Of a stretch of 64,000 nt of DNA, positions 34,701 through 45,900 are shown piece after piece. Under the pieces are notes generated by a model. That model saw only the letters and a program-made list of their open reading frames with translations. It had not been told where the DNA came from and did no database searches. A program made the translations under genes and the position numbers. The stretch lies in contig JANTQA010000008.1 of assembly GCA_027625915.1 (NCBI GenBank), positions 6,689,501 to 6,753,500 on the forward strand. Reading direction: 5' to 3'. The stretch comes from Anaeramoeba flamelloides (lineage: Eukaryota > Metamonada > Anaeramoebidae). Each line of letters opens with the position of its first letter. The first letter of the stretch is position 1.

Positions 34701-34879
34701 TTTAAAAAGAATTGGCTTATTTCTGATTATTTTAAACTTTTCAGTAACATAAGATATAATTATTTTAAACTTTTTAATTCAAAATTGAAATTTTAAAATC
34801 CATATTTTAATTGAATGAATGTCAAAACGTTAAATAGTCTAATTGTTATATTATTAAGTGAATTAATATCAAATAATTG

Positions 34880-36060
34880 TTTGCAGTTGTTTTACTTTTT
34901 TTTTTTAGATTTTTTCAAATAATAAACTCAACTATTAATCAAAAATTTTGAATCAATTTATAATGTTAATGAAAGTTTTTTTGAGGGTTTATCCCCTATT
35001 CTTATCAAAAAAATATATTCAATATTTTTGGATAAGAAATATTTTATCTAATTTCTTCATATTTTTGTTTTTTCTTCAATTTCTCAATTCTTCATTTTCT
35101 TTTGTTTTTCTTTTACATCTTTTTTTCAATTTTGATTTAATTTTTTTTTCTTTTTTTTTTGATAATTTTTTTTTTGGAAAAGATCTTGGAAAAGACAAAT
35201 AATCACTATGAAAATGGTGACTATGTAATTTCTTTGTAAATTAATTTTATTATCAAAAAAATCTTGTTGTTTAACTTTTTTTCAGTGAAAGTTTCAGTAA
35301 TAAAAAAATTGTAATGCTCATTTCAAAAATTGTGACTCACTTTTTTTTAGTTTTTTGATTTTATTTTTTTTTATTTTTAAAAACTCATTTTTTGATAGAT
35401 TTAGAATGATTTAAAAGGGTATATTATTAAATTTCAAATTTGGTCAAATTTCAAAATTGGTCAAATTGAAGTTATTCGTATTTTTGAAGATTTTCTTGAA
35501 TATTTTCATCATTATGAAAGTTTTTTAATGTTTTTTTAATAATTATTGGAAGGAAAAATCAAAAATATTATTTTGCGATTTGTAGTATTCTATTACTTAA
35601 ATTGAAGAAAATCCAAAATTTTGAAATCATCAATAATAAATATTTTTAAAAATTTGTTCGAAAATCCAATTTTAACCACCAAAGTTAAGTGGAAAATTTT
35701 TTCCCAATAGATCAAGTTGCAAAAGCCTAATTCCTCTTTTAATTAATTTTTTTTTTCAATTTCCTACCAAAATTCTCTAACATATCATCCTAACCATCCA
35801 AACTTACCCTAACATACCTTAACACACCGGTCAAGTGAAATTTTAAATTCCCAAAGTCAATATATTTCAATGGAATTGGCTATTTTGAAATTTGACCAAT
35901 TTTGAAATTTAATAATTTTCACATTTAAAAGTTGTTTACAATTCATATTTAATCATTAGTTGTTCTTGAATACTAAATGATATATATTTTTTTCCAATCT
36001 ATTATTTCAGGTGAGTAACAATTGTTGAAATGGAGTTTATATTTAAAATTTTAGACAAAT
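34880..36060 (+). repeat. repeat family T, copy B, interrupted by an insertion
   Basis: Collinear with 37390-38100 on either side of a 505-bp insertion at 35418-35922. Shared words: 'tcaaaaaaatatattcaata', 'aatgctcatttcaaaaattg', 'tttaatcattagttgttctt' and 'tatttcaggtgagt'. Removing the insertion restores a length of about 675 bp, equal to the other copy. Confidence 0.7.
35418..35922. mobile_element. inverted-repeat element (MITE-like) with 9-bp target duplication
   Basis: The ends are inverted: 'attattaaatttcaaa' then 'ttggtcaaattt' on the left and 'aaatttgaccaa' then 'tttgaaatttaataat' on the right. 'atttaaaag' flanks it at 35409-35417 and 35923-35931. The paralogue at 37970-37985 has a single 'gatttaaaag' there, showing the empty site. 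No coding capacity. A 9-bp duplication is usual for Mutator-type elements and 8 bp for hAT; assignment is inference. Confidence 0.8.
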
Positions 36061-36084
36061 AAATACTCAAATATTTAATCTTTT

Positions 36085-36335
36085 TTTAAATCTTTTAGAA
36101 TAACTATTTTATCTTTATTCGGTTTTAATCCAAATTGAATAATAATTTCATATATTGAATTTAAATTTTGATTTAGATGATTTTTATATTCTTTTATTAA
36201 TTAAAATTAAATCATCTACAAACATCTGACAATGGTCTTTTAATAGTATACTTTTTTAGTAAAAGAAAATGTGAAATAAGAGAAAATAAAATTTGTGATC
36301 AATGGATCTCCTTGGAAAAAATTACAGTTCATTTT
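36085..36335 (-). mobile_element. LINE reverse transcriptase fragment
   Basis: Minus strand: a block reading like 'CQMFVDDLILI' around 36195-36235 (active-site box, VDD) and, nearer 36120, 'FGLKPNKDK', matching the equivalent residues of the LINE at 18450-19615. Broken and truncated on both sides. Confidence 0.6.
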
Positions 36336-36510
36336 GTCTTGGCTTATCTTTTTAATTGTGAAAAATTAAAAAGAAAAAAAAATAGAATTGTGTACTAGAA
36401 AAATGAATTAGAAGAAATTTAAAAAAATTTTTTAGATTTTTATTTTGGAAAAAAGTTTTTAATTATTGATATTTTTGTAAAATATTTTAATGAAATTACA
36501 TACATAATGC

Positions 36511-36530
36511 ATACACACACACACACACAT
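36511..36530. repeat. (AC)n microsatellite
   Basis: Ten or so ACA units between 'catac' and 'atgcatatatac'. Confidence 0.85.
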
Positions 36531-37019
36531 GCATATATACGTTGTAAATTAATTAAGATTTGTAAGTAATTTGTTATCCAACAAATCCAAATATTCTTCA
36601 TTTCTGGGCTTAAAAAAATCTCTAAGGAATAACCAATAAAAGATCATACAATAAAATGCATTGTAACCAAACATACCAGCAACTACAAAGCTATAGTTAG
36701 TTATTTATTTATATATACATACATTTTAAATTATTATATTAAATAAAAATTGTATAAATATTTTTTTTTGTATTAATTCAAAAGATAAAAGACAGAACCA
36801 ATCAATATTATTTTAGGTTTTAAGATATTACACTATGAACTAAAATTAAATTTTTGTGAAAAGAAATTAAAATAATAATTCCTTTTAATTTTAATGGTAA
36901 TAATATCATTCATGCAATTTCGAATTAATTTATATTGGGATAGATATAATCAAAACAACTTTTTTTGTTAATAAACCAAAATAATAAGAAAATCTTAGAG
37001 GTTTTGATGATCACATTGA

Positions 37020-37140
37020 TTATCAAGATATAAGCAATAAATTCGCGATAATATTAAAAAATCGTGGTTAATCATATTTTATCACAAAAAATCATAAAAT
37101 CGCGATAAATCATAAAAATCGCTATAAAATGAAAAATTAT
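37020..37140. repeat. degenerate 'atcgcgataaa' repeat cluster
   Basis: Words such as 'ttcgcgata', 'atcgtggtta', 'aaaatcgcgataaatc' and 'aaaatcgctataaaat' recur every 20-40 bp, with short self-complementary cores (tcgcga). Nothing coding. Confidence 0.5.
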
Positions 37141-37389
37141 TTTTTTGAAATCACCTTAGAAAAAATCTGAAGAATTTTACAACGCTTTTAGACCTTTACA
37201 CCACTTTTACCACTTTAAAAATGTTAGAAAGTGTTTGAAAGGCTTGTAAATTGTATCCAAATGTCATAAAATCATGAAAAATCTTTAAAATGGCTAAAAA
37301 AAGAAAAGAATTTTTTTGAATATACAAATGATTTTCTTTTTCTTTTTTTTTTTCTTAACAAAATTAAAATTCCATACAAGTATTTCTAC

Positions 37390-38100
37390 GATCAAAAAAT
37401 AACTGATTCAGAAAATTTATTGAATCTAAACTATGTATAAAAAGGTTGGCTCACTTTATACTTTTATTGAAAGTAGTTTTGTCGATTTTTCGCTCGTATT
37501 CTTATCCAAAAAATTATATTCAATTTCTTCTTCTCAAAACAAATTTTCAATTTTTTCAATCAAAATCATTTTTTCGAATTTTGCAACTTTTTGTTTTGCT
37601 TTTTCATATTATTGTATTTCTTTTGTCTTTCTTTTATTATCTTTTATTTGTCTTTTTCTTTTTCTTTTTTTTCTTTTTCTTTTTCTTTTTCTTTTTTTCC
37701 ATTTAACTTTTTTTTTGTGAAAGAACAAGTTGAAAAAAAAATCTTGTTAGAAAATACAAATAAATATTTAGAAAATTGAGATTAATGGAATGTCTTTTAA
37801 AATGAATTTAATTATTAGTTCAAAAATCTTCGTGTTCACCTTTTTACATTAAAAGTTCAGTTATAAATAATCCGGAATGCTCATTTCAAAAATTGTGACT
37901 CGCTTTTTTTTTAGCTTTTGGTTTTATTTTTTTTAATTTTTAAAATACATCTGGTTTATATATATTTTAAATTGATTTAAAAGTTATTTACAAATCAGAT
38001 TTAATCATTAGTTGTTCTTGAATACAAAAGATATATTTTTTTTTCAATTTTTTATTTCAGGTGAGTCACAATTTTTGATATAGAGTTTAGATTTTTTTCT
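37390..38100 (+). repeat. repeat family T, copy A (uninterrupted reference)
   Basis: Front segment 'ttggctcactttatac' to 'ttcttatccaaaaaattata', a CTTTTT-rich middle (37650-37700), then a tail bounded by inverted 'caaaaattgtgactcgc' (37886) and 'gtgagtcacaatttttg' (38061). Overlapping open frames here are low-complexity products of the T-rich tract. Confidence 0.65.
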
Positions 38101-38104
38101 TAAA

Positions 38105-38980
38105 CATGTTTTTTCAAAAGTTAAATTTTTCTAAATTGAAAATAAAATTAAAGTGAAAAAAAGTGCTTTTATTAAGAGATAATTCAATTCTTAGAGGCTT
38201 GGATTGTTATTATATTATTACGTCTATTATTGGCGAACATTTCTTTGAGAATATGTCTTAATTTTCAACCACCGCCTTCTCGCGAAAATATGCATTGATT
38301 TTTTTTTCATCACATTTTTATCTCATTAATTAGCATATGTGTTTAATTTTTATCATATGAAACAAATTTAAGATTTTTTTGCATTATTTTCTCTCTACAT
38401 TTTTTCATATGTGACTTGACTTTTTTGATTGTTTTTAATTGGTTTATCACATAAATCTCGGGTTATAACGATATAGAACAATTCTATCACAATGGGATAA
38501 GATGTTTTTTTTTTATTATTTGGGTTTGAATTAGTGGTTATTTAAGTGATAAAAAAAGTTCTAATACATTTTCATTCAGAGATTAGTAACTCTGACTTAT
38601 TTACCAAGTTTAATTGAATCCTTGTGAAAATAAGTGCTCTATTACCTTTTGGGAAAAAAAATAAATAAACTCCTTTACCAGCTTTAAAGAAATGAGTTAT
38701 CATTTTTGTAAAATAATTCATTTTCCCAAATTAAATTTCCATTACAAAGATCAAGATCCTTTTTTGTTGGATTTTTGGGATCATATCCAAAATATAAAAA
38801 ATTTGTAAAAACATTTTTATTTTCATGGAAATCTCACTTTTCGTATTTTCTAAGTGTTTTTATGAACAAATAACTTTTAGACTTTAATTTTATTATAAAA
38901 ATACAGAAAAAATAATCAAATATTTAGATCCCTTGAAAATCTAAAAAAAATTGATCTTTTCTTTTTTTTCAAAAATATTT
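38105..38980. other. intergenic DNA, no gene seen
   Basis: Slightly richer in G+C at 38210-38290. No frame of any strand reads like protein for more than a few dozen residues; nothing recognised. Confidence 0.45.
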
Positions 38981-38984
38981 TTGC

Positions 38985-39560
38985 ATTTCATGAAATTTAA
39001 AATATTAGGCAATATTCTTTTGTTCAAATATCAAGAGTATAAATAATGAACTACTATTATTAAAATCAGTTATTTGAGAATTCGATATTTTTTTTTTTAT
39101 TAGAATTAATTTATTTGAATTTGTTTTATTTGTTTTAAAATCTTTTAAAAAATGCAAAATAATTGAAAATTATATTTGATACATTTAATCTTTGTTTTAT
39201 TAATAACTCACTGAAGAAATTAAGATTGGGGTTTTAATTATTGATTAAAAATGTTCAAATGAAAAAGGATTTCTTTGGGCTGTAAGTTGAATTTTCAAGC
39301 ACTAAAAAGGTATTTTGGGATATTTTTAATTTTGATTGTTTGGCTTTTTTTCTCGGATTTTTTTGTTCAACAAAAAGAAAAAATTGATTAGAAATGTTCT
39401 TTGAAAAAAAAAATTTTTTTTTTCAAGTTTGAAAATAATTATTGTAATTTTTTTGAAAATTAAGTAGATTTTATATTCTGGTTTATTTTAAAACTTAATG
39501 AATTTTATTCTTTAAAGTATATTTTCGTACACTTCCTTCACAGAAAATATGATTTCTTTC
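38985..39560 (+). repeat. dispersed repeat family R3, copy 2
   Basis: Collinear with 9810-10385. It ends immediately before the inverted R1 copy that begins at about 39640. Confidence 0.6.
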
Positions 39561-39639
39561 TTCTTCAAAAAAACTATTTTTTTTTAAGGGAGTAAGCAAA
39601 TTTTTCAAATTTTGAGTGCCCCTATTTATTCGAAACTGA

Positions 39640-41165
39640 ATTATCCAAATCATTTTAATAACTAAACCCATTAATATTTTAATAAATATGAGAGTTTAAT
39701 ATATCCCAGCCTAATATATTTACATACCAATTAAAAAATGTAAATCAAAACAAATGAAAAATTGATCAAGAAACTCATAAATAAAAACCATTTATTTCTT
39801 GATCTTATCTGTAACATTTGATAAAATTACTTCTTCTTTATTCAGTTTTATTTTTTTAATTCTGAACCTAAAAATACTTTTATTGTGAAAAATTTTTAAG
39901 AAACAAATTACTTTTCGATTTTTAAAGAATTTTCAAAAATCAATTTAAATTACAATTTTGATCAAATTCATCTTATTCAGCTCCAAAGAAAATAGGATAT
40001 TTTTTTGATTCTGCTTCTTTAAAAAAATAAAGATTTATAGAATGTTTTACTTTGATTTTAAAATTATCTATTTTCCAAGCAATTTGAATAACTCAAAATA
40101 ATTTGGAATTTGGCTTTTAATTTTTTTCACCATATTTTCTTTTCCTTGAGTTAAACTTTTTGTAATTTTTTTTAGATTTTGATAATTCAATCCTTTTCCT
40201 TTATCACTAGTGTATATATGAATGTTGTAAAAAATAGATTTTTTTACAATTTTAGAGATAAATAACAAGTTCCATGAATTTATCCAAATTTTGGTAATAG
40301 TAAATATTATATCTGATTATCTTAATAGACTAATAATAATTTTAATCAAAAAATCGTTTGGTGAACACCAATCTTTCAATTTTTTAAAACAATCATTTTT
40401 CAAACAAAGTATTGGTGTTTACCAAAAGATTTTATATTGAAAATCCATTCAAGCTCAAAAATAAAAAAGGGGAGTATAGTTTACTATAACCAAAATTTGG
40501 ATAAATTCATGGAACTTGTTATTTATCTCTAAAATTGTAAAAACTCTATTTTTTACAACATTCCATATTTATACTTATGAACCTTTCAAGTAAGATTCTT
40601 TATTTTGGATTATTTTTTGATAAAAATATTGGAAAAAATAATTTGGAAAACAAATTTGGAAAAAATGGTTTTGTTAAATAATAATAAAGAGTAGTGTGGA
40701 GAGAAATTTAAAGGTAATTTCTAGTTTAGACTCATACAAATTTTAGAAGATAAAGGAGAAATATCTTCGAAAATATACTTTGAATTTTTTTTTTTTTCAT
40801 CTTGATTTCAACTAGTTTAATTTGAGAAAGGTGTTCTTTCTGGTTTGGTATTCAAAAAGAAACAGTTTGTTTCAAATACACACCTTCTCATTTCTATTTT
40901 TTGGTTTATTATATGATTAATTTCATAAAAACACAATTCTAGATCCAAAACCTAATTTATTAAAACCAAAAATTTAATCAAAAAAATTGAAAAATTAAAG
41001 ATTCAACCCTGATTTGATTTGGGTTCGTTTTCTTTTCACAAATAGAGTAGTGAATGAATATATTTTGGTTTCAAAGTTTCAATATCCTCTGACACTCAAA
41101 AAATTATTTTCAGTAATGTTATCACAATTAAAACTTTTAAAGTGGTAAAATGTACCTACCCTAAT
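39640..41165 (-). repeat. dispersed repeat family R1, copy 3, interrupted by a foldback
   Basis: On the minus strand this follows R1 from 'aggtacattttaccacttt' (41160) to 'attaaaaaatgtaaat' (39735). The alignment to 29745-30850 is continuous except for about 380 bp at 40203-40583. The 66-codon frame at 40068-40268 crosses that boundary and is spurious. Confidence 0.65.
40203..40583. mobile_element. foldback element, arms about 100 bp plus inner arms
   Basis: Left arm 40203-40305 and right arm 40480-40583 are near-identical inverted copies, with 'gagataaataacaagttcca' against its complement. A second inverted pair lies inside: 'tttggtgaacaccaat' (40353) and 'attggtgtttacca' (40412). The middle of the palindrome is near 40392. 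It is absent from the equivalent place in the R1 copies at 1800 and 29745, so it is an insertion. Confidence 0.85.
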
Positions 41166-41174
41166 AAAAAAATT

Positions 41175-41400
41175 TTTTTATAACATCTATATAACATTTT
41201 TATAACAAAATTTCCTTTTACATGATGATTTTTCAAATATTTTTTCAAAAATATTCTTGTAACAGGCTTTTCACATGTTACAAATTTTATAACACATTTT
41301 ATAACAAACATTTATGTTATAAAAGTTTTTATTATACAATTTTATAACATTTTAAACGTTTATAACATGTTTACAACACATTTATAGCATGTTATAAAAA
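41175..41400. repeat. degenerate tandem TTATAACA repeat
   Basis: About fifteen occurrences of ttataacat/ttataaca at irregular 9-25 bp spacing. It lies between the R1 copy and a family related to 33780-34030. Confidence 0.65.
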
Positions 41401-41439
41401 ACTTTTTTTATTAGTTTCTTGCTAAAAAGTAATAATTAA

Positions 41440-41950
41440 TTTCTGAAAATAAACTAAATTTCATAATAAATGTCTCATGTTACATTTGGATTTTGAATTG
41501 CTTTTGTATCGTTTGGAAGTTTTTCTTCTCACAATGAAAAGTTTGCAAATAAATCATTTTTTCTGTTTTTTATTTTTTCGATAGTGTTTTGTTAAAATGG
41601 AAAATGAAAATGAAAAATTGGAAAGAAGTAACAGATGAATTAATGAAAAAATTGGTTTCAAATATGAAAAAGAGATTAGATTTAGTTATTCAAATGGAAG
41701 GAGAATCGATAAATGGGTTTTACTAATTTTTTAAATTTTCTATTTTTTATGTAATGCTGCTTTCAAAATATATGTCCCAATTTTTTTTAACTGTTTTTTT
41801 TATTTCTTTTTCTTTTATTTTTAGACAAAAAATAAATATCTCTTGAGTATAGAACTGAATATTAAAATCGAAATTTTTATATTATAATAGATAACTTGAA
41901 TTATTAAAAATATTTTTTTTTTAAAATTTGAGTTTTAATGGGACAATGAT
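41440..41950 (+). repeat. repeat related to 33780-34030, with an insertion
   Basis: The edges match the other copy ('aaataaactaaatttcataa' at the start, 'tagaactgaatattaaaat' at 41850). About 320 bp at 41470-41790 have no counterpart there and contain a small open frame. The following 41960-42075 also resembles 10490-10600. Confidence 0.5.
41604..41726 (+). CDS. small open frame, 40 aa, unknown
   Basis: Reads MKMKNWKEVTDELMKKLVSN, then a lysine-rich helix and ends ESINGFY. Amphipathic, with codons and residue mix closer to this genome's real exons than to random AT-rich frames. It lies in an insertion within a repeat. It may be a stray exon, a captured gene fragment or chance. No splice partner found. 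Confidence 0.25.
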   Translation: MKMKNWKEVTDELMKKLVSNMKKRLDLVIQMEGESINGFY

Positions 41951-42270
41951 TTTGAAAGGGAGTTTACTTTTAAAGTAATTTAGGTCTTCGAGTAATCAGA
42001 TTTTTCCTTCATTTTTCAATTTCAAGACAGATAAAATTTTGAGTTGAATTTGCTATTAAATTTACGAGAATATTTTTTTTATGGTTGCCAGCCCCTTAAT
42101 CAGAAATTTCAAGTGTTGGCAAAAAAAGTGTTTAAATTGTTGGCTGAATTTTGTAATACAAAGATTGACTAAATTGAAGACTGGTTTGAAAACAAACCTG
42201 CTCAGAGGTTTGACAGAAACGAAATAATTAAGAGTAATTTGAAAAGAAAAAAAAAAAAAAAAAAACTTAC

Positions 42271-42913
42271 CAGTAACCCAGATTTGTGTCATAACGCAAA
42301 AAAATAAAAGCTACCAAAAAAATTAATTTAATAGTAAATACAGAAAAAACATAGATAAAAAAAGGTTCTCTGTAAGGGAATGTGTATTGAAATTTCTTTA
42401 TGTTTGGCAGGATAAGGATTGCTAAATAAAAAACTACATAAAAAATATCAATAACAACCCAAAAATATGATGCAAAGTTGGGGTTGCTAAAATCGAACAT
42501 ATTATCACCACGAACTTGAAAGACGATTTGAATTGTACAAAAAATAACGGACGCAATGCCAGATGTTATAAAGGTTGTTCGTAAGGTGTGTCTTCTTGCG
42601 ACAGAAAAGCCCATGATCATATAGATTAGCAAGGAAAATTCACACCAGAAAATGGTACTATTTGAGACGGCAATTAAGATCGGGACAACTTTGTTTGTGG
42701 GACTTTCAATCGAAATTAAGACACCTGAAACGCAATCACAAAGAACGATCAAATATAAAAAGATGTAATAAATCTTGATGATTTGGGATTGGTATAATTT
42801 GAGATACGAGATGTGATGCTTTATTTGGAACAATAAAAAGATCAAAAATAATACATTTAGCAATATTATAATTAACGGGTAAAGTGTAAGACCATGAAAT
42901 TGCTTTGAAATAA
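42271..42913 (-). CDS. TPRA1/Tmemb_40-family seven-pass membrane protein, main exon
   Basis: An internal exon of 643 nt between a clear acceptor ('tttgtttttcag') and a gtaagt donor; starts in phase 1, ends in phase 2. It encodes about 214 residues with six membrane spans: 'LIIILLNVLFLIFLLFQI', one around 'YIFLYLIVLCDCVSGVLI', 'EFSLLIYMIMGFSVA', 'GIASVIFCTIQIVF', 'SYFWVVIDIFYVVFYLAI' and 'IYVFSVFTIKLIFLVAFIF'. NVLFLIFLL, the 'VVFYLAILILP' strand and 'PYREPFFIYVF' match the TPRA1 (TPRA40, plant CAND2) family, orphan GPCR-like proteins. The seventh span should follow in another exon. A frame right after the intron (about 42062-42199) could supply a tail but lacks the family's expected Y/P-rich last span. 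The first exon was not found. Gene may be incomplete. Confidence 0.7.
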
Positions 42914-45900
42914 CTGAAAAACAAAAATCGGATTGATGGTACATCAAAAATAACTTTGATTTTTGTTTTTTATTTGAAGAGTAAAAATTTAAAAGTGATT
43001 AAAAGGTTGAAAAAATGATTCTTTTGAAAAGCTCCATTCTTAGAGGCATTAACATAGCTCCAAAAAGTGTTTCAATGTTGTTTTTAATTCAAATATCTAA
43101 AAATCTTCCTTAAAAACAAAACTATTAATTTTATGTAATTTTTTAAGAATAAATGGGCAGAATTTTTGCTTACTTCACCCTATTTGCCAAACAGATTTCC
43201 AAAGATATAAATTTAAATTTGTCATTTCTTGATTTATTTGTATGATCCTTTTTTATTGTCAACATTTTAAAACACAAATTATCCCAAGAGTTCTAAACGA
43301 AAATGAAAATTGTTTTGAATTGAAAAAAATAATCAAACAAAATTTTTCCCATTTCTAATTAAGGACTATGTGTAAAATTTACAAAGTTGTCTAAAGCATA
43401 TTTTGATCCAATACGATTTAAATTGTAAAGTCATTCCTGAAGTTAAACCTCCAATTCGGATAAAAAAAAATCATTAAATGTTCTATTTTTTTTTAATGAA
43501 AAATTTTAGAAAAAATGTTTAGATGCGTAAAATCGAAACTGGCTTGCCTATAAACCTAAAAATGTAAAAGAAAAATAATCATCAATTTTCTTACCTAAAA
43601 AATGACCATAATTTCAATAAACAACCCTAACTTTCGAAGATCACATTGTCTTTGATTTTTGACCATTGGTTTCAGGGAATTTTTCTAATTGTCTTACCAT
43701 AATTATAACAATTCGGGATAAAGGTATTGTAGTTTTCTCTTTGTTTTTTGGTTTTTTTTTTCTTTCTTTTGTTCTTTTGTTTTTTCTTAGATTGGATACG
43801 CCAAGAACTCTTTCAATTCTAGTATTTTACTCTATTTGATATTTTGAGCAGAATCTTCATTACCAAATACTCTACACATTTTGGATTTTTTTGTTGAAAA
43901 TTTTTTTTTTTGTTTATATTGCCTCACCAAAAACCTAAATATTAATTCCAATACAAATTGAGTTGGGATGTTGTGGGAAATATTTTGAGAATTTTTATAT
44001 CTCAAGATATAATGAAAAGAAGACATTGAATAAAAAAGAGTCTAGATTTTTGTAATTTTAAACAATTAAAAATTATTAAGTATAATTGATTAAAAAATGA
44101 TTTTATTTAAATAAATTGGGTTGTGGGGAATTCTATTCACTAACAAATACTTTGTAATGCTTTGATCAAATTCCACCTTACTATAAAATAGTAAAAAAAA
44201 AATTCAAAATCTTTTAATTTTTCTCTATTTTGGCTTCTTAGGTGAACAATTTTTAGAACCCTCTCAACTTTACAACTACATGAAAAAAAAAAAAAGGAAA
44301 GCAGAATAGTCAATCACAAAGAACGCGTCAGAGTTCTAAAATTGACCACAAGGAAAATTTTCTCAAAAATTTTTCTCAATCTTCTATTATATTTTTTACT
44401 TCGAAGTTCAGAAAAATTTTTATAAAAATATATCATATTAACCTTCTAAGATCTGACTGAATACTAATTTTGTTAGATTTATGAAAGACCAATACCTCTT
44501 TAAAGTACTTTGGTCGATTAAATTTTTATTAAAAATGGGTCTTTAGGGTACAATGAAGTTGATCATTCTGTTTTTTTTTTTTAATTTTCATGTTTAACCA
44601 CAAACTTGTTATTTTGGAAACTTGATGGTATTGGTTTTTTATAATTAAAAAAGGTCAAATTTATTATATTTGCCAGAAAAATAAAGATTATTCTAATACA
44701 TTTTAAAAGTTTTAATTATTTTTTATTGGTTTTACAGAATATTGATTCTAATATTACCGCATTTCCCAACTGTAGTTAGAATTTATAAGAAATACTGATG
44801 GTTTTTTATTCAAAAATTATACTTTTAGAAATAGAGAATTCTATACCTCTCATATAAAAAACTAAACATTACGATTTTTGCTTATACAAATGAAAAAATT
44901 ATTGGTTTTTTAAAAATAAATTCAAAAAATAAGGTTCAAAATATTAGAAAAAATAGAAAAATTGAAATCATTTGGCAAGCATTCCTTTTAAATTGTTTCA
45001 ACCTGTGACTGATTCATTTTTGGACATTGTAGAGCTGCCTTAATGCCATCTTTATTTCTATTAATGATATCCAAAAAAATTTCAAATATAGTCTTTTCAC
45101 TTTTTAGAACAAACTCTAATTAACCAAATAATGTACAAATGAAAAAAAAAAAAATTTATGAGGTACAATCTCGAATTATTAAGTACATTGTATATCTTTT
45201 TTTTTTTTTTTTTGATAATTGTTATAATTGAGAAAAGACAAGATTATTTCTTATTTGGGATAATTTTATGATGTATATTATTGTTTTTTTCTCAATGTTA
45301 ACTTGATTATTTTGTGGATTGTGGTGTTCTTATAGTGTGTGCTAAAAAGATTTAGGACGGTTGGATTTATTTTTAATAATTATTATTTACAGAATATATT
45401 TTTAATCAGTAGAATAATACACACCAAAGAATATTGTTGAAATGAATATATAATAAAAATAAAAATCCAATATATTTTCAAAAATATAGAAAAATAAAAT
45501 TCTATAGTTACAATTGAAAAAACAACGATATCCATTTTTTTTTTTTTTTTCAATGGAAGATGAAATTAAATTCTAAAAGAAATAAATACAATTTTTTACA
45601 ATTATTCTCGTTGTTTCAATACCAAAAGAAGAATATTTTGTTTTAATTAATGTCTATCAATCTTTCAATAAAAAAATTTTCAAAACAATTATATCAAAAA
45701 AAAAAATTTACAAGAAAAAATAAAAAAATAAAAAAAATGTTTTCAATTTTCAATTTTAAAAACTATATCCTATTCTTTCTTATCAGATGTATTTAAACAC
45801 ATCTATTTCATCCTTTATAACTGGCCCACCTTTAACTTGAAAAATTTTTTTATTGTAAAGGATAATATTAAGATTTTTAGATTTTTCTATCAAATTTTAT

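Noticed and set aside
40068-40268. 66-codon minus-strand frame with a protein-like lysine-rich segment
   Set aside because: It spans the junction between repeat R1 and the foldback insertion, so it is a chance fusion.
42994-44026. Possible first exon of the TPRA1-like gene at 43832-44026 or near 43690 ('atggtaaga')
   Set aside because: Neither gives the required phase-1 junction with 42913 through a convincing splice pair.
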